Assembly (NCBI GenBank): GCA_965228575.1
Contig: CBDDHW010000072.1
Span: forward strand, 69,169-133,168
Origin: UBA11612 sp965228575
GTDB taxonomy: Bacteria > Pseudomonadota > Alphaproteobacteria > Rhodospirillales > Rhodospirillaceae
Direction of reading: 5' to 3'
DNA: 64,000 nt
Shown here: piece by piece, positions 1 through 9,285 of the stretch
Layout: each line of letters starts with the position of its first letter
Numbering within the stretch: position 1 is the stretch's first letter
Position numbers and translations under genes: made by a program
Notes under the pieces: generated by a model
Seen by the model: the letters and a program-made list of their open reading frames with translations, nothing else
Database searches by the model: none
Told to the model about the DNA's origin: nothing

Positions 1-2
1 TT

Positions 3-341
3 CTGCGAGGCCCGAATCTTTCCGTTAAACCAACCACACCTGCTGAGATAAAATTGAATACTTCGTCTCACATAGTGGCACGGCAGTTGACGGAGGGAAT
101 TGAGATGATGGGACGTCACTTTAAAGATTCAGCTGAAATCAGTTCTGCAGAGGCCCTTGACCTTGCGAAATGGGCGGTCGAGCATGTCGCAAAAGGATAC
201 AACGGTCACGATTTCGATCGAGCAGCGCGACTTTCTCAAACCATGGTTGAACATGCGATACGTCAACAGAACGATGACTTTCAGGAAGTTTTGAGAATGA
301 TGTGCGAAACATGGCGGCGGACCCCAGTTCGCGATAAATGA
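3..341 (+). CDS. C-terminal part of an unrecognised protein (partial at left edge)
   Basis: The frame is open to the left edge of the window without a stop and has no ATG near its beginning, so this is probably the 3' end of a gene that starts outside. A TTG at 54 could start a 95-residue protein, but I see no convincing ribosome binding site for it. The visible part is largely helical and charged, with no motif I recognise and no signal peptide or membrane segment. It lies 50 bases before a sugar reductase gene on the same strand and may belong to the same glycan operon. No function is assigned. Confidence 0.5.
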   Translation: MRGPNLSVKPTTPAEIKLNTSSHIVARQLTEGIEMMGRHFKDSAEISSAEALDLAKWAVEHVAKGYNGHDFDRAARLSQTMVEHAIRQQNDDFQEVLRMMCETWRRTPVRDK

Positions 342-391
342 GCCCACGAACTTTCTGAATTTGACGAAATTTATGCCGGACGGTCGAAACT

Positions 392-1222
392 ATGGCGCTA
401 TACACAATCATTGGTGGGTCGGGCTTCATCGGGAATAATCTCGGCAACTACCTAATAACCGCGGGTCATACTGTTTCTAGCCCCGCTCGTGACGACAGTA
501 CGGTCATGACCCGCCAGTTAGGGCATGTAATATTTGCAGCCGGCACAACTGCAGATTTCCGCGAACGACCATACGATACGGTGCGCGCGCACGTATCTCT
601 TCTTTCTGAGTTTTTGGAGTACGCAAATTTTGAGTCTTTACTTTACCTTTCTTCTACTCGCGTCTATGGCGACCTTGAGGAAAGCAAGGAAATTTCACAA
701 TTGCATTTTACCCCTGACTCACCATCCGATTTCTACAACATCTCTAAAATTATGGGTGAAGCGTTGTGTTTTCGCCACGAAAACCAAAAAGTCCGCATAG
801 CCCGGCTATCAAATGTTGTAGGCTTCAATCTTCACTCTATGGATTTTTTGTACTCAATGATACGCGATGCGTTGAATGGGGGAATAACGCTTCGTTCCGA
901 CCTTGCTTCAGAAAAAGACTATATTCACATTGATGATGTCCTTTATTTACTGACAAAAATTTCAGAAAGTGGAACGCATCGTATATACAATGTGGCAAGC
1001 GGTATTCACATTTCTAATCGCGACTGGGTGAATCGCATTCAACAGATAACTGCCTGTTCGCTAACAACGACTCGTGGCTCAAATACACTTACGTATCCAC
1101 CGATAGACATACAACGGATAGAGAGAGAATTTAATTTTCAGCCGCGACCCGTGTTAGGTTTGTTGCCCGAGCTAATAAACAGAATATACGAACACACTCA
1201 AAGCACTGTCGACGGTGATTAA
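392..1222 (+). CDS. NAD(P)-dependent sugar epimerase/reductase (extended SDR)
   Basis: This 276-residue protein starts with a Rossmann nucleotide-binding motif GGSGFIG at residues 8-14. It has the SDR active-site elements S-T-R near 88-90 and Y-N-I-S-K at 115-119 (catalytic Tyr115, Lys119). It is the length of a typical NDP-sugar reductase or epimerase. Such enzymes epimerise or reduce the 4-keto group of NDP-4-keto-6-deoxysugars in the cytoplasm. With the CDP-glucose dehydratase operon at 6.4-10 kb, I infer it may be the terminal 4-ketoreductase of that pathway. The substrate cannot be read from sequence. It heads a + strand run ending at the carbamoyltransferase. Base composition is visibly poorer in G+C than the core genes. 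Confidence 0.8.
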   Translation: MALYTIIGGSGFIGNNLGNYLITAGHTVSSPARDDSTVMTRQLGHVIFAAGTTADFRERPYDTVRAHVSLLSEFLEYANFESLLYLSSTRVYGDLEESKEISQLHFTPDSPSDFYNISKIMGEALCFRHENQKVRIARLSNVVGFNLHSMDFLYSMIRDALNGGITLRSDLASEKDYIHIDDVLYLLTKISESGTHRIYNVASGIHISNRDWVNRIQQITACSLTTTRGSNTLTYPPIDIQRIEREFNFQPRPVLGLLPELINRIYEHTQSTVDGD

Positions 1223-1243
1223 ATTTTCGTAAGAGAAAATACA

Positions 1244-2035
1244 ATGAATTCAGAAACTCAATTTGATAGCGAGAGAACGAGTCGTATAGCCGCGTACAAA
1301 GACGACACAGAATTCCATGATTTGTCGACAAAGTGGGTGCAAGCTGCAATGCAGCGGCAATACGTATACAACTTTGGTTGGCTGGGCCGGCCGATAATTC
1401 AATTCCCGCAGGATATTGTGGCTCTACAGGAAATAATTTGGGCTACTCGTCCGACTTTAATTATAGAGACCGGTATCGCCCATGGCGGATCTCTTATTTT
1501 CAATGCTTCGATTCTCGCACTACTCGATCTGTGCGATGCTAACGTTAACAATGAAGTTTTGGATCCTAGAAAAACAAAGCGCACTGTTTTGGGTATAGAT
1601 ATTGACATTCGCAAACACAATGAGATGGCCATTAAAGAACATCCACTCTCGAATCGAATTAAAATGATCGAAGGCTCCTCGATATGTCCGAACACGCTGC
1701 GTCAAGTCGAGGAAGAAGTCGCTTTACATAAGCAGGTAATGGTATGCCTCGATTCAAATCATACCCATGAGCATGTACTCGCTGAACTCGAGGGGTATGC
1801 AAAATTCGTGTCACCTGGAAATTATTGTGTCGTTTTCGACACGTTTGTTGAAGATTTGCCGTCAGGTTTTTTTAAAGATCGCCCTTGGGACGTTGGAAAC
1901 AACCCAAAAACTGCGGTGAAGGAATGGCTGCGAACCCATCCGGAATTTACCCTTGATTCAGACTTCGAGAATAAACTGTTAATTACAGCTGCTCCGCATG
2001 GATTTTTGAAACGTGATAGAAATGATCTTCCGTGA
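1244..2035 (+). CDS. CmcI-type cephalosporin hydroxylase/O-methyltransferase family protein
   Basis: The 263-residue protein carries a glycine-rich SAM-type motif E-T-G-I-A-H-G-G-S at about 75-83, a second strand with L-G-I-D-I-D near 114-119, and the family segment C-L-D-S-N-H-T-H near 168 that belongs to the CmcI/rhamnosyl O-methyltransferase family. Members are small-molecule or sugar methyltransferases despite the historical name hydroxylase. In this context O-methylation of a glycan sugar is the likely role. It lies 21 bases after the reductase and 6 bases before the dioxygenase, consistent with one transcript. The acceptor is unknown. Confidence 0.8.
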   Translation: MNSETQFDSERTSRIAAYKDDTEFHDLSTKWVQAAMQRQYVYNFGWLGRPIIQFPQDIVALQEIIWATRPTLIIETGIAHGGSLIFNASILALLDLCDANVNNEVLDPRKTKRTVLGIDIDIRKHNEMAIKEHPLSNRIKMIEGSSICPNTLRQVEEEVALHKQVMVCLDSNHTHEHVLAELEGYAKFVSPGNYCVVFDTFVEDLPSGFFKDRPWDVGNNPKTAVKEWLRTHPEFTLDSDFENKLLITAAPHGFLKRDRNDLP

Positions 2036-2041
2036 TTAAAG

Positions 2042-2860
2042 ATGAACTCAGAATACAATCTCAGTACAAAAAATATGGTCGATACATTCTCTCGTGACGG
2101 ATTTTTTATTTTCCGTGATGTTCTGAAGAATGATTCAGACCTCAACCAGTTAAAAAACGATCTAGAAGCTCTCGGACGATTATTCATCTCAGATTTTTCA
2201 ATTGAAGAAAGTGCGCGGCAGCTACACCAAATGACGAGCGAAAGCAGGGGTACGTTCTATCGAGGCCTTAGATACTTGCCATCAATCACCCGACTTGCCT
2301 GTCATCCGCATCTCCTGAAACTCTCGCGAGAACTTGGACTACAATTTCCCGCTGTTATGCATTCCTACAATTTACGAATGGATGTGCCAAATGATCAGGA
2401 ACATATGTTTCATTGGCACCAAGACATCACATACCTCCTCGGTTCGGAAAATTCGCTGACTTATTGGATTCCACTTAGCCGGGCTAATGAGAAAAATGGG
2501 TCAATTGAGATAATCACTGGCTCTCACAAGGCTGGAGTTGCTCCAATTCGATATGCAGGAGGATCGTCTCCTCTAATTGGCCATTCGTTATCGCCTAAGG
2601 ACGTATATTTGGAAGAGGACCCCAAGGGTTCTGGTACGGTCATAGACGCGGATTTTGGAGATATTGTTGTGTTTAGCCAGCTCCTGCTTCATAGAAGCGC
2701 TCCAAACTTGGGAAAGCTAACACGATGGACTATTCAGGTGCGGCATTGTGATTTAAGCGAAGCAAAGTTTCGCGCAGCGGGATATCCCCTTGGAGATTAC
2801 ACTAATATTTTCTGTAACGATTATTTACCTGGCTTTAACCCGTCGAAAGCAGCCAATTAA
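2042..2860 (+). CDS. Phytanoyl-CoA dioxygenase (PhyH) family oxygenase
   Basis: This 272-residue protein has the Fe(II)/2-oxoglutarate oxygenase triad: H126-x-D128 in the segment H-W-H-Q-D, distal His217 in L-L-L-H-R-S, and an Arg at about 228 suited to bind 2-oxoglutarate. PhyH proteins hydroxylate small molecules or sugar moieties in natural-product and glycan clusters. Here it sits between two methyltransferase-type genes in a sugar-tailoring operon, so hydroxylation of a sugar or its substituent is inferred. An internal ATG at 2075 is an alternative start. A second, dissimilar PhyH protein lies at 48.8 kb. Confidence 0.85.
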   Translation: MNSEYNLSTKNMVDTFSRDGFFIFRDVLKNDSDLNQLKNDLEALGRLFISDFSIEESARQLHQMTSESRGTFYRGLRYLPSITRLACHPHLLKLSRELGLQFPAVMHSYNLRMDVPNDQEHMFHWHQDITYLLGSENSLTYWIPLSRANEKNGSIEIITGSHKAGVAPIRYAGGSSPLIGHSLSPKDVYLEEDPKGSGTVIDADFGDIVVFSQLLLHRSAPNLGKLTRWTIQVRHCDLSEAKFRAAGYPLGDYTNIFCNDYLPGFNPSKAAN

Positions 2861-2861
2861 A

Positions 2862-3626
2862 ATGACCCCAACAGAAAACATAGAACTACAGTCCGAGCGC
2901 AATAGTGTACAGAACAAGAACTACTACTCTGATCTGGAGGAGTTTCTAAAGGGCGACACGGCAGGCGATCTTCAGAAAATTCGCAATTTCGCCATATATG
3001 CGCCCCGCCAATTTCTCACTGACTTTTTGGTTAGATATGAAATCTTCAAAAAAGTAATTAATGTAGCTGGAAGTGTTTTTGAATTTGGCGTCATGAATGG
3101 CCAAAGCCTGATGTCGTTCGCCCAATTTAGTAGCATTCTTGAGCCATCAAATATCAATAGAGAAATCGTGGGCTTTGACACGTTCGAAGGCTTCCCCAAA
3201 GTCACCGACGAAGATACGTCCGGAGGCGCTTCTGTGATTAGAGAGGGCGGGTTCAAAGTCGACGGTGCGTACGGACGATTACTGAAGGCTATCAAGCTCT
3301 ATGACGACAATAGGTTTATCGGGCACCTTCCAAAAGTCCATTTGGTAAAGGGCGATGTAAATGAAACTTTGCCGCAGTACCTGGAAAAAAACCCTCACTC
3401 AATCGCTGCACTGGTATACATGGACCTTGATCTCTACGTGCCAACAAAAGCCGTCCTAGAGACAATCATCGATCGCGTCCCCAAAGGGGGAATAGTGGCG
3501 TTCGACGAAGCCAACAACCGGAGCTTTCCCGGAGAAACAATAGCCCTTATGGAAACTATTGGGATTTCTAATATCAGTCTACAACGCATTCCCTCATGCA
3601 GTCGTATTAGCTTTTTCATTCGCTGA
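2862..3626 (+). CDS. TylF/MycF-type macrocin O-methyltransferase family protein
   Basis: I chose the ATG at 2862, one base after the oxygenase stop, rather than an in-frame ATG at 2790 inside that gene. The 254-residue product has E-F-G-V-M-N-G near residue 70, D-T-F-E-G-F-P near 100 and the metal-site signature Y-M-D-L-D-L-Y near 187 (Asp pair), all typical of TylF family enzymes. These Mg-dependent SAM enzymes O-methylate deoxysugars. It continues the same operon, and sugar O-methylation is the likely job. Target position is not deducible. Confidence 0.85.
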   Translation: MTPTENIELQSERNSVQNKNYYSDLEEFLKGDTAGDLQKIRNFAIYAPRQFLTDFLVRYEIFKKVINVAGSVFEFGVMNGQSLMSFAQFSSILEPSNINREIVGFDTFEGFPKVTDEDTSGGASVIREGGFKVDGAYGRLLKAIKLYDDNRFIGHLPKVHLVKGDVNETLPQYLEKNPHSIAALVYMDLDLYVPTKAVLETIIDRVPKGGIVAFDEANNRSFPGETIALMETIGISNISLQRIPSCSRISFFIR

Positions 3627-3665
3627 GCAAACCTACAATAGATTTTTTTGGGCTGACGCACAAAA

Positions 3666-4772
3666 TTGAATATCAACCAATACGCCAACAGCATGTTCCG
3701 ATTTGATTATCTGAATGACAGATGGATATCGGAATGTGCGAATTATTTGAAATATTTGTTCAAGGAACGCATTCGAGATGCTGTGGTGCTAGACTACGCG
3801 TTCGGGCGAGGAAATTGGTCACTCGCTTTCCGCATGGCAGGCGCAAAACATGTGGTAGCTGTTGACGCATCGGAAGACAATTGCCAACGCCTCAATTCTT
3901 GGATGAAACTCCGAGGCATAGAGGGTATCGATGTTTTACATGGGAACATTTTAGAAAACTCTATCTCTTGTGATGCAAATATAATTTGGGTTCATGGGAT
4001 CATTCACCACGTACCCAGTCCGGCCTTATTTATACAAAAACTCTCTAAACTCGCCGCGAATAAAAAAACGCTCTTTCACTTCTATAGCTACGATAAAAAC
4101 TCAATGCGAGAATGGGTTGTCCAGAGTACTCGAAGATTTCTTCACTATACAGACGAAGATTCGTTTAGGGCAGACTCTCCATTGTTCTCAAATAATGCTC
4201 GGATGCGTGCGCGCGACGATCTAACAGCGCCAATTGTGAATTGGTTTTCAGCAACAGACCTCAATCAAATGTTGGAATCCGCGGGGTTACGAGCGTTTCA
4301 GCAACACCCTGACTTTAGTGAATGGAAAACCGGGCTCAAAATTGAGGAATTTCAACCTCACAATATTTTATGCGTCAGTAAACAAAACCATCAAGGCCTC
4401 GACGTTCTGAAGGAACCCACTCGTCGCAACTCAACTGATATTGAAATTCTTAGATGCATAACAGACGCCCTATTTGATCCAAAAACCGTTGATGCGCGAG
4501 ATGGTTGGAGGTGGTCAATTGGTTTATTCAATACTCATTTTGACGCTTTGGCATCGGGCGAGATACAATCCGCTATTCTACAAGACTTTCTTTACCTATT
4601 GTATTTGTTGTTATCCAATAAGATGGATTCAGAGTCTTTACCGGAACCTGCTGCCGCCATCATTAAGATGGCAACATCAGCACTTCACGGCACAGTCGAT
4701 CCGACATTGGAACCACCGATGACAGACAGTTACCTCGCTAAATACCTAACCGCCAACGTCATTCGACTTTGA
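3666..4772 (+). CDS. Class I SAM-dependent methyltransferase
   Basis: The product (up to 368 residues) has a Rossmann methyltransferase core: motif I V-L-D-Y-A-F-G-R-G-N at about 41-50, an acidic strand end (V-A-V-D-A-S) near 65, and an I-H-H-V-P-S segment near 115 usual after motif II. A C-terminal 130-residue helical part does not match anything I recognise. The start is TTG 3666 or ATG 3693; neither has a strong ribosome binding site. It overlaps or abuts the carbamoyltransferase. Modification of a glycan precursor is inferred from neighbours only. Confidence 0.75.
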   Translation: MNINQYANSMFRFDYLNDRWISECANYLKYLFKERIRDAVVLDYAFGRGNWSLAFRMAGAKHVVAVDASEDNCQRLNSWMKLRGIEGIDVLHGNILENSISCDANIIWVHGIIHHVPSPALFIQKLSKLAANKKTLFHFYSYDKNSMREWVVQSTRRFLHYTDEDSFRADSPLFSNNARMRARDDLTAPIVNWFSATDLNQMLESAGLRAFQQHPDFSEWKTGLKIEEFQPHNILCVSKQNHQGLDVLKEPTRRNSTDIEILRCITDALFDPKTVDARDGWRWSIGLFNTHFDALASGEIQSAILQDFLYLLYLLLSNKMDSESLPEPAAAIIKMATSALHGTVDPTLEPPMTDSYLAKYLTANVIRL

Positions 4773-4792
4773 GCCTTGCCGGATTAGCTCTT

Positions 4793-6385
4793 ATGATTGC
4801 TCTCGGCTTGCACAAGGACCCATGGCACAACACCGCTGCCGCCATGATTCGAGATGATGGCGACGTTCCTAGAGTTGTTTACGTATCCGAGGAACGTTTG
4901 GATCGAATTAAAGATTCTCGATCATTTCCCCAGCAATCTATTGCCGCTTGCATGAAAGAATTGGGGGTCAACTCGATTGATGAGATTGACGTCGTGGTGA
5001 TGGATTACATCTGCGACAACAGTGACTGGACGCAAGACTACTTTAAAACGCCCTGTAGGACAGACGTACTACTAAACGACTTTCCTAGGGATCGCATCCA
5101 TTTGATTAACCATCATTTATTACATGCTTGTGCGACTTACTATTCATCGCCATTTGACGATGCGGCCATTCTCATTGTTGATGGTAGAGGTTCGGACAAA
5201 GAAACTCAGAGTCTTTTTAAGGCGACAGGCAAGACAATTAACAAGATCGAACACACAAACGCTGTAGGAATTGGATTACTTTATGCAACAGTCACCCAGG
5301 CAATTGGATTTGCCTTACTGCAAGAAGGTAAGACGATGGGCTTAGCGCCATACGGCGCTGATATTAAAAATACAATCTTCAACTTCGAATCCAAGTTTAA
5401 CGGAATCAATACGGATTACAGCCATGTCTGCGATGAAGGTAAGTACACCCTTTCAATAAATCATCGGCCAATCACGACTTTCGATGACAAAGCGCGGGCT
5501 GCTTTTGAAGTACAAAGTGAGTGCGAGAAAGCCATGATTCATATGGCAAATCACGCCAGGAAAATGACCGGTTCTCCGAATTTATGCTTATCAGGGGGTG
5601 TCGCGCTTAATTCCGTGGCGAATAACCGTATTCGTGTTGAGAATCTTTTTGACGATATCTACATAAATCCGGCGGCGTCAGATACTGGTATTGCGTTTGG
5701 CGCAGCATTGTATGGTTATCATGTTATCGGACAAAAACCACGAATCCGCGGGGGCATTACTCCATTTCTAGGACCAACCTATACACCTGACGATTTTCGC
5801 AAAGCTGCAGCACGACATGAGGGATATCGTGTGCACGACGATCATGCATTTGAACTAGCTACGGACCTTTTAGTTGAAAATAAAATACTCGGCTGCGTTC
5901 AAGGTCGCTCAGAAATGGGGCCACGCGCCCTTGGCAATCGCTCGATCCTGATGAGTCCGATGAGGAAAGATAACAAAGACATTCTAAATTCCCGAGTAAA
6001 ACACCGTGAGGAATTTCGGCCATTCGCTCCCGCTGTACTTCTTCATCGCGCCTCCGAATTCTTTGATATAGATCGAGAAAGTCCATATATGCTTTTCATC
6101 TGCAATGTACGGGAGAACAAACAGCATTTAGTACCCGCAATTACTCACGTCGACGGCACCGCTCGCCTCCAAACGCTAACATCGGTGGACAATGGTCGAT
6201 TCTACGATTTAGTGGATGTTTTCGGCGAACGAACTGGCGTTCCAGTTTTGCTGAATACTTCTTTTAATGTTGCTGGCGAACCGATTGTCGAAACACCCGA
6301 TGATGCAATTAAGTGCTTCTTAAATACCGACATAGATGCACTATTACTTGGCGATCTATTGCTTATAAAACCCAACACAGCGTGA
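4793..6385 (+). CDS. Carbamoyltransferase (NodU/CmcH/TobZ family)
   Basis: Start ATG 4793 gives the family's usual N terminus (M-I-A-L-G-L-H). A TTG at 4769 overlapping the preceding stop is possible but adds eight atypical residues. The 530-residue protein has the Kae1-like first domain with N-H-H-L-L-H-A at 106-112 (metal/adenylate site) and the C-terminal domain motif G-R-S-E-M-G-P-R-A-L-G-N-R near 372-384. Family members transfer a carbamoyl group from carbamoyl phosphate via carbamoyl-adenylate to sugar hydroxyls, as in Nod factors and antibiotics. Here it is the last gene of the + strand tailoring run, so a carbamoylated surface sugar is likely. It converges with the CDP-sugar operon. 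Confidence 0.92.
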   Translation: MIALGLHKDPWHNTAAAMIRDDGDVPRVVYVSEERLDRIKDSRSFPQQSIAACMKELGVNSIDEIDVVVMDYICDNSDWTQDYFKTPCRTDVLLNDFPRDRIHLINHHLLHACATYYSSPFDDAAILIVDGRGSDKETQSLFKATGKTINKIEHTNAVGIGLLYATVTQAIGFALLQEGKTMGLAPYGADIKNTIFNFESKFNGINTDYSHVCDEGKYTLSINHRPITTFDDKARAAFEVQSECEKAMIHMANHARKMTGSPNLCLSGGVALNSVANNRIRVENLFDDIYINPAASDTGIAFGAALYGYHVIGQKPRIRGGITPFLGPTYTPDDFRKAAARHEGYRVHDDHAFELATDLLVENKILGCVQGRSEMGPRALGNRSILMSPMRKDNKDILNSRVKHREEFRPFAPAVLLHRASEFFDIDRESPYMLFICNVRENKQHLVPAITHVDGTARLQTLTSVDNGRFYDLVDVFGERTGVPVLLNTSFNVAGEPIVETPDDAIKCFLNTDIDALLLGDLLLIKPNTA

Positions 6386-6416
6386 CCCTGTTGCCGTCTT
6401 GAGAACCAAAAAAAGA

Positions 6417-7640
6417 TCAAAACTCATTTAAGGTGGGAACTGCGGTAACGAATTTCACTCCACTCTCTCGAACTTTCTCCAACTGAGATACGATTTCCTC
6501 TTTTAGATTCCAAGGCAAAATCAAAATCCAATACGGTCGGTCAGAAAAAATATGCTCTGGCGGCACAATTGGAATGTGTGCACCTGGAGTAAACATACCT
6601 TGCTTAGCCTGATCGCGATCAGCAATGTACGGCATAAGACTTATGTCAATATTCGCGTAGTTGAGCAGTGTATTGCCTTTTGCCGCAGCGCCATATCCAA
6701 CTACTTTCTCGTGTTTATCTCGTTTCGCATTCAAAAATTTGAGCAGATCTTGTTTCACAATTTCGGCTTGTGATTGCAACTCACCATAAAAACCTGCACT
6801 TCGTACACCTATAGATTCTTCAAGGCGTTGCAGCTCTGCTATGGATGAACTAACACGCCCAGCATTTTCAGCGCGCCTCGCCCAAACCCGTAAACTTCCA
6901 CCATGGGTCGGTAATAAATCCACATCAAATGCAAGTAACCCGTGCGCCCGAAGAATGTACTCTAGGGAGGCAAAAGACAGATACGAATAGTGCTCATGAT
7001 AAATTGTGTCGAATTGAGCCCCTCGTACCAATTGAACAAGATGGGGAAACTCAAAAGAAACCACACCCTTCGGTTTTAATAGCAACTCGACTCCGCGAAC
7101 AAAGTCGTTAATGTCGGGTACATGCGCAAGGACATTGTTAGCCACGATGAGATCTGCTTGTTTCCCTGCACGCTGTAGATCTCGAGCGAGCTCTTGTCCG
7201 AAAAACGACTCTAGTATCGTTAATCCTTTGCTTCGTGCAATTTCCGCAACCCGGTGCGTAGGCTCGATCCCATAACACGGTATTTTTGCATCTCGTACGA
7301 ACTGCAGCAAATAGCCATCATTGGCTGCGATCTCTACAACCATACTTTCCGCACCAAGGCCTAGAGTACGTATTGTCGACTCCACAAAATTGGCCGAATG
7401 GGACAGCCACGATTGTGATGCCGAGCTAGAATAATGATAACTTGGATGAAAAAGGGTTTCCGGACGTAGAAAGTCCTCGGTTTGAACAAGCCAACACGAT
7501 TCGCAGGTATGTACGCGCAATGGATATTTTTGCTCAACCTGCTCCAAATCTTCAAAACTCAGCAGAGCATTCGACGGTGGCGCGACACCGAGATCGATAA
7601 ATGGGCTCAACCTTGCCGACCCGCACGAGCGGCAAATCAC
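6417..7640 (-). CDS. NDP-hexose C-methyltransferase-like protein (zinc-finger SAM methyltransferase)
   Basis: The 407-residue product has an N-terminal zinc-binding domain (C3-x2-C6 and C46-x2-C49), a SAM core with V-E-I-A-A-N-D-G-Y near 108-116, a conserved Y-H-E-H-Y-S segment near 217, and a C-terminal domain with G-Y-G-A-A-A-K-G-N. This three-domain layout is that of TylC3/TcaB9 sugar C-3 methyltransferases that act on NDP-4-keto-6-deoxysugars. It is the last gene of the - strand operon. Its start codon overlaps the RmlC-like stop by 4 bases, so translational coupling is likely. A branched (C-methylated) CDP-sugar is inferred. Confidence 0.9.
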   Translation of the reverse strand: MICRSCGSARLSPFIDLGVAPPSNALLSFEDLEQVEQKYPLRVHTCESCWLVQTEDFLRPETLFHPSYHYSSSASQSWLSHSANFVESTIRTLGLGAESMVVEIAANDGYLLQFVRDAKIPCYGIEPTHRVAEIARSKGLTILESFFGQELARDLQRAGKQADLIVANNVLAHVPDINDFVRGVELLLKPKGVVSFEFPHLVQLVRGAQFDTIYHEHYSYLSFASLEYILRAHGLLAFDVDLLPTHGGSLRVWARRAENAGRVSSSIAELQRLEESIGVRSAGFYGELQSQAEIVKQDLLKFLNAKRDKHEKVVGYGAAAKGNTLLNYANIDISLMPYIADRDQAKQGMFTPGAHIPIVPPEHIFSDRPYWILILPWNLKEEIVSQLEKVRESGVKFVTAVPTLNEF

Positions 7641-8206
7641 ATTGCCACTCCCTCAAATTCGCTCGATATTGGTGGCCACGTTCTATCACGTTCCGAGCAT
7701 TTCACTACGGGCAACGGCCATACGATTCCAATGCAGGGATCAACCACGTTTATGCCATCTTCGGCCGTTTCTACATGACGTTCGGTATGTAAATATTGCA
7801 AGGTCACGCTGTCAGTAAGCGTCTGAAATCCGTGTGCGAATCCTTTAGGAATGACCACAGATCGTTTATTCTCCGCTGACAATACTTCGCCATGCCACTG
7901 CAGAAAAGTTGCAGAATTCTGACGGATATCAACGGCAACATCAAAAACACTTCCTCGCATACAACTCACTATTTTATCCTCCATAAATGGAGGGCGTTGA
8001 AAGTGCAGTCCACGAACTGTTCCCTTCGTTAGAGTTGTTGACTGATTAATTTGAACAATTGGGGCCCTTACGCCCCATTCTTCAAATACCTCGGACGAAA
8101 AAATACGCTCGAAACTCCCGCGAGCATCCGCGGTCGCTCGCCCCTCAAATATGACTAAACCATTTAACGCCATTGATACGACGGAAAATCTCTCTTTTTC
8201 ACTCAT
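7637..8206 (-). CDS. dTDP-4-dehydrorhamnose 3,5-epimerase-like (RmlC family) sugar epimerase
   Basis: The 189-residue cupin has the RmlC signature R-G-L-H-F-Q with catalytic His68, a following D-V-A-V-D-I-R strand and a Tyr in L-Q-Y-L-H. Length matches the family. As its neighbours make CDP- and not dTDP-4-keto-6-deoxyglucose and no rmlA/rmlB is present, it most likely epimerises CDP-4-keto-6-deoxyglucose at C3 and/or C5. That substrate is an inference. It overlaps both the dehydratase upstream and the methyltransferase downstream by four bases. Confidence 0.88.
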   Translation of the reverse strand: MSEKERFSVVSMALNGLVIFEGRATADARGSFERIFSSEVFEEWGVRAPIVQINQSTTLTKGTVRGLHFQRPPFMEDKIVSCMRGSVFDVAVDIRQNSATFLQWHGEVLSAENKRSVVIPKGFAHGFQTLTDSVTLQYLHTERHVETAEDGINVVDPCIGIVWPLPVVKCSERDRTWPPISSEFEGVAM

Positions 8207-9285
8207 AGATTGGCGTACTTATCTATCTGTTCTTCCGTTATCTTCGCCATCGATCGGTTTCTTAGCCAGGCAGAGTACCATTCAGCCGTCAAATCCAACG
8301 CGAGATCTAGGGGCAAACGTGGCGCCCAACCAAGTTTCTGCTTAGCCTTGGCGTTATCTAAAGATAAGCTGGCTGCTTCGCGGTAATCACTCAGCTTCTT
8401 ACCAACCTCCACAACACCGCCCAGTCGCATGGCCAAACTCTCGGCCACACGCGCCACGGTTGCCGCTTCCGTCGCATCCGGACCAATATTCCAGGCTTCA
8501 GCAAAATCTGAACCAAATGCCGTTAGTTTTTCTGCAAGCAATAAATAACCATATATGGCATCAAGAACGTGTTGCCACGGTCGAGTAGCGTGTGGACGTC
8601 GTACTTCTATTGGTTGTTGGGTGGCAACAGATCGAATGCAGTCAGGCACCAGTCGAGAATTCGCCCAATCCCCTCCGCCGATAACATTACCTGCCCTCAC
8701 CGACGCGACGGCAGTACTTCCTCCGAAAAAACAATTTCTATACGACGACACTATCAATTCAGCGCACGCCTTACTCGCGCTATAAGGATCATGCCCACCT
8801 AGTGGGTCATTTTCAGCAAAGATGCACCCATCGTCGTCGTTGGCGTAACATTTGTCAGAAGTAATAACCAATATCGCTTTGATATAGCGCGCATCTCGCG
8901 CAACCTCTAGTACGTTCGCTGTCCCCATGGCATTGACAGCAAATGTCTCCAGCGGAATTGAATAAGACTCAAGCACGAGCGGTTGGGCCGCCAAATGGAA
9001 TATTATGTCTGGTCTAATTTTTCTGACTGTCGAACGCAATTTTTCGACATCTCGAATGTCTGCACGCGTATCGGATGATAAAACTTCAGAGATATTAGCA
9101 AGTTCAAATAGGTTCGGATTTGTGGGCGGCGATAATGCATATCCGTGCACGTCTGCGCCAAGTTTACTAAGCCAAAGACTCAGCCAACCACCCATGAAGC
9201 CTGTGTGACCAGTTATAAAAACTCGGCGGCCGGACCAATCTGCTCGCTTCACCAGATTTTCCACCGCGCACTTCCGTTGGCCCAA
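8203..9285 (-). CDS. rfbG: CDP-glucose 4,6-dehydratase
   Basis: The 360-residue extended SDR has G-H-T-G-F-M-G-G-W-L at about 26-35 (NAD site, the RfbG-type version of the Rossmann motif) and P-Y-S-A-S-K (catalytic Tyr/Lys) near residue 170. It converts CDP-D-glucose to CDP-4-keto-6-deoxy-D-glucose in the cytoplasm. The ATG start at 9285 overlaps the end of rfbF by 37 bases; a GTG at 9264 is an alternative start that also overlaps. It works directly after RfbF and supplies the epimerase and methyltransferase that follow. Confidence 0.92.
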   Translation of the reverse strand: MGQRKCAVENLVKRADWSGRRVFITGHTGFMGGWLSLWLSKLGADVHGYALSPPTNPNLFELANISEVLSSDTRADIRDVEKLRSTVRKIRPDIIFHLAAQPLVLESYSIPLETFAVNAMGTANVLEVARDARYIKAILVITSDKCYANDDDGCIFAENDPLGGHDPYSASKACAELIVSSYRNCFFGGSTAVASVRAGNVIGGGDWANSRLVPDCIRSVATQQPIEVRRPHATRPWQHVLDAIYGYLLLAEKLTAFGSDFAEAWNIGPDATEAATVARVAESLAMRLGGVVEVGKKLSDYREAASLSLDNAKAKQKLGWAPRLPLDLALDLTAEWYSAWLRNRSMAKITEEQIDKYANL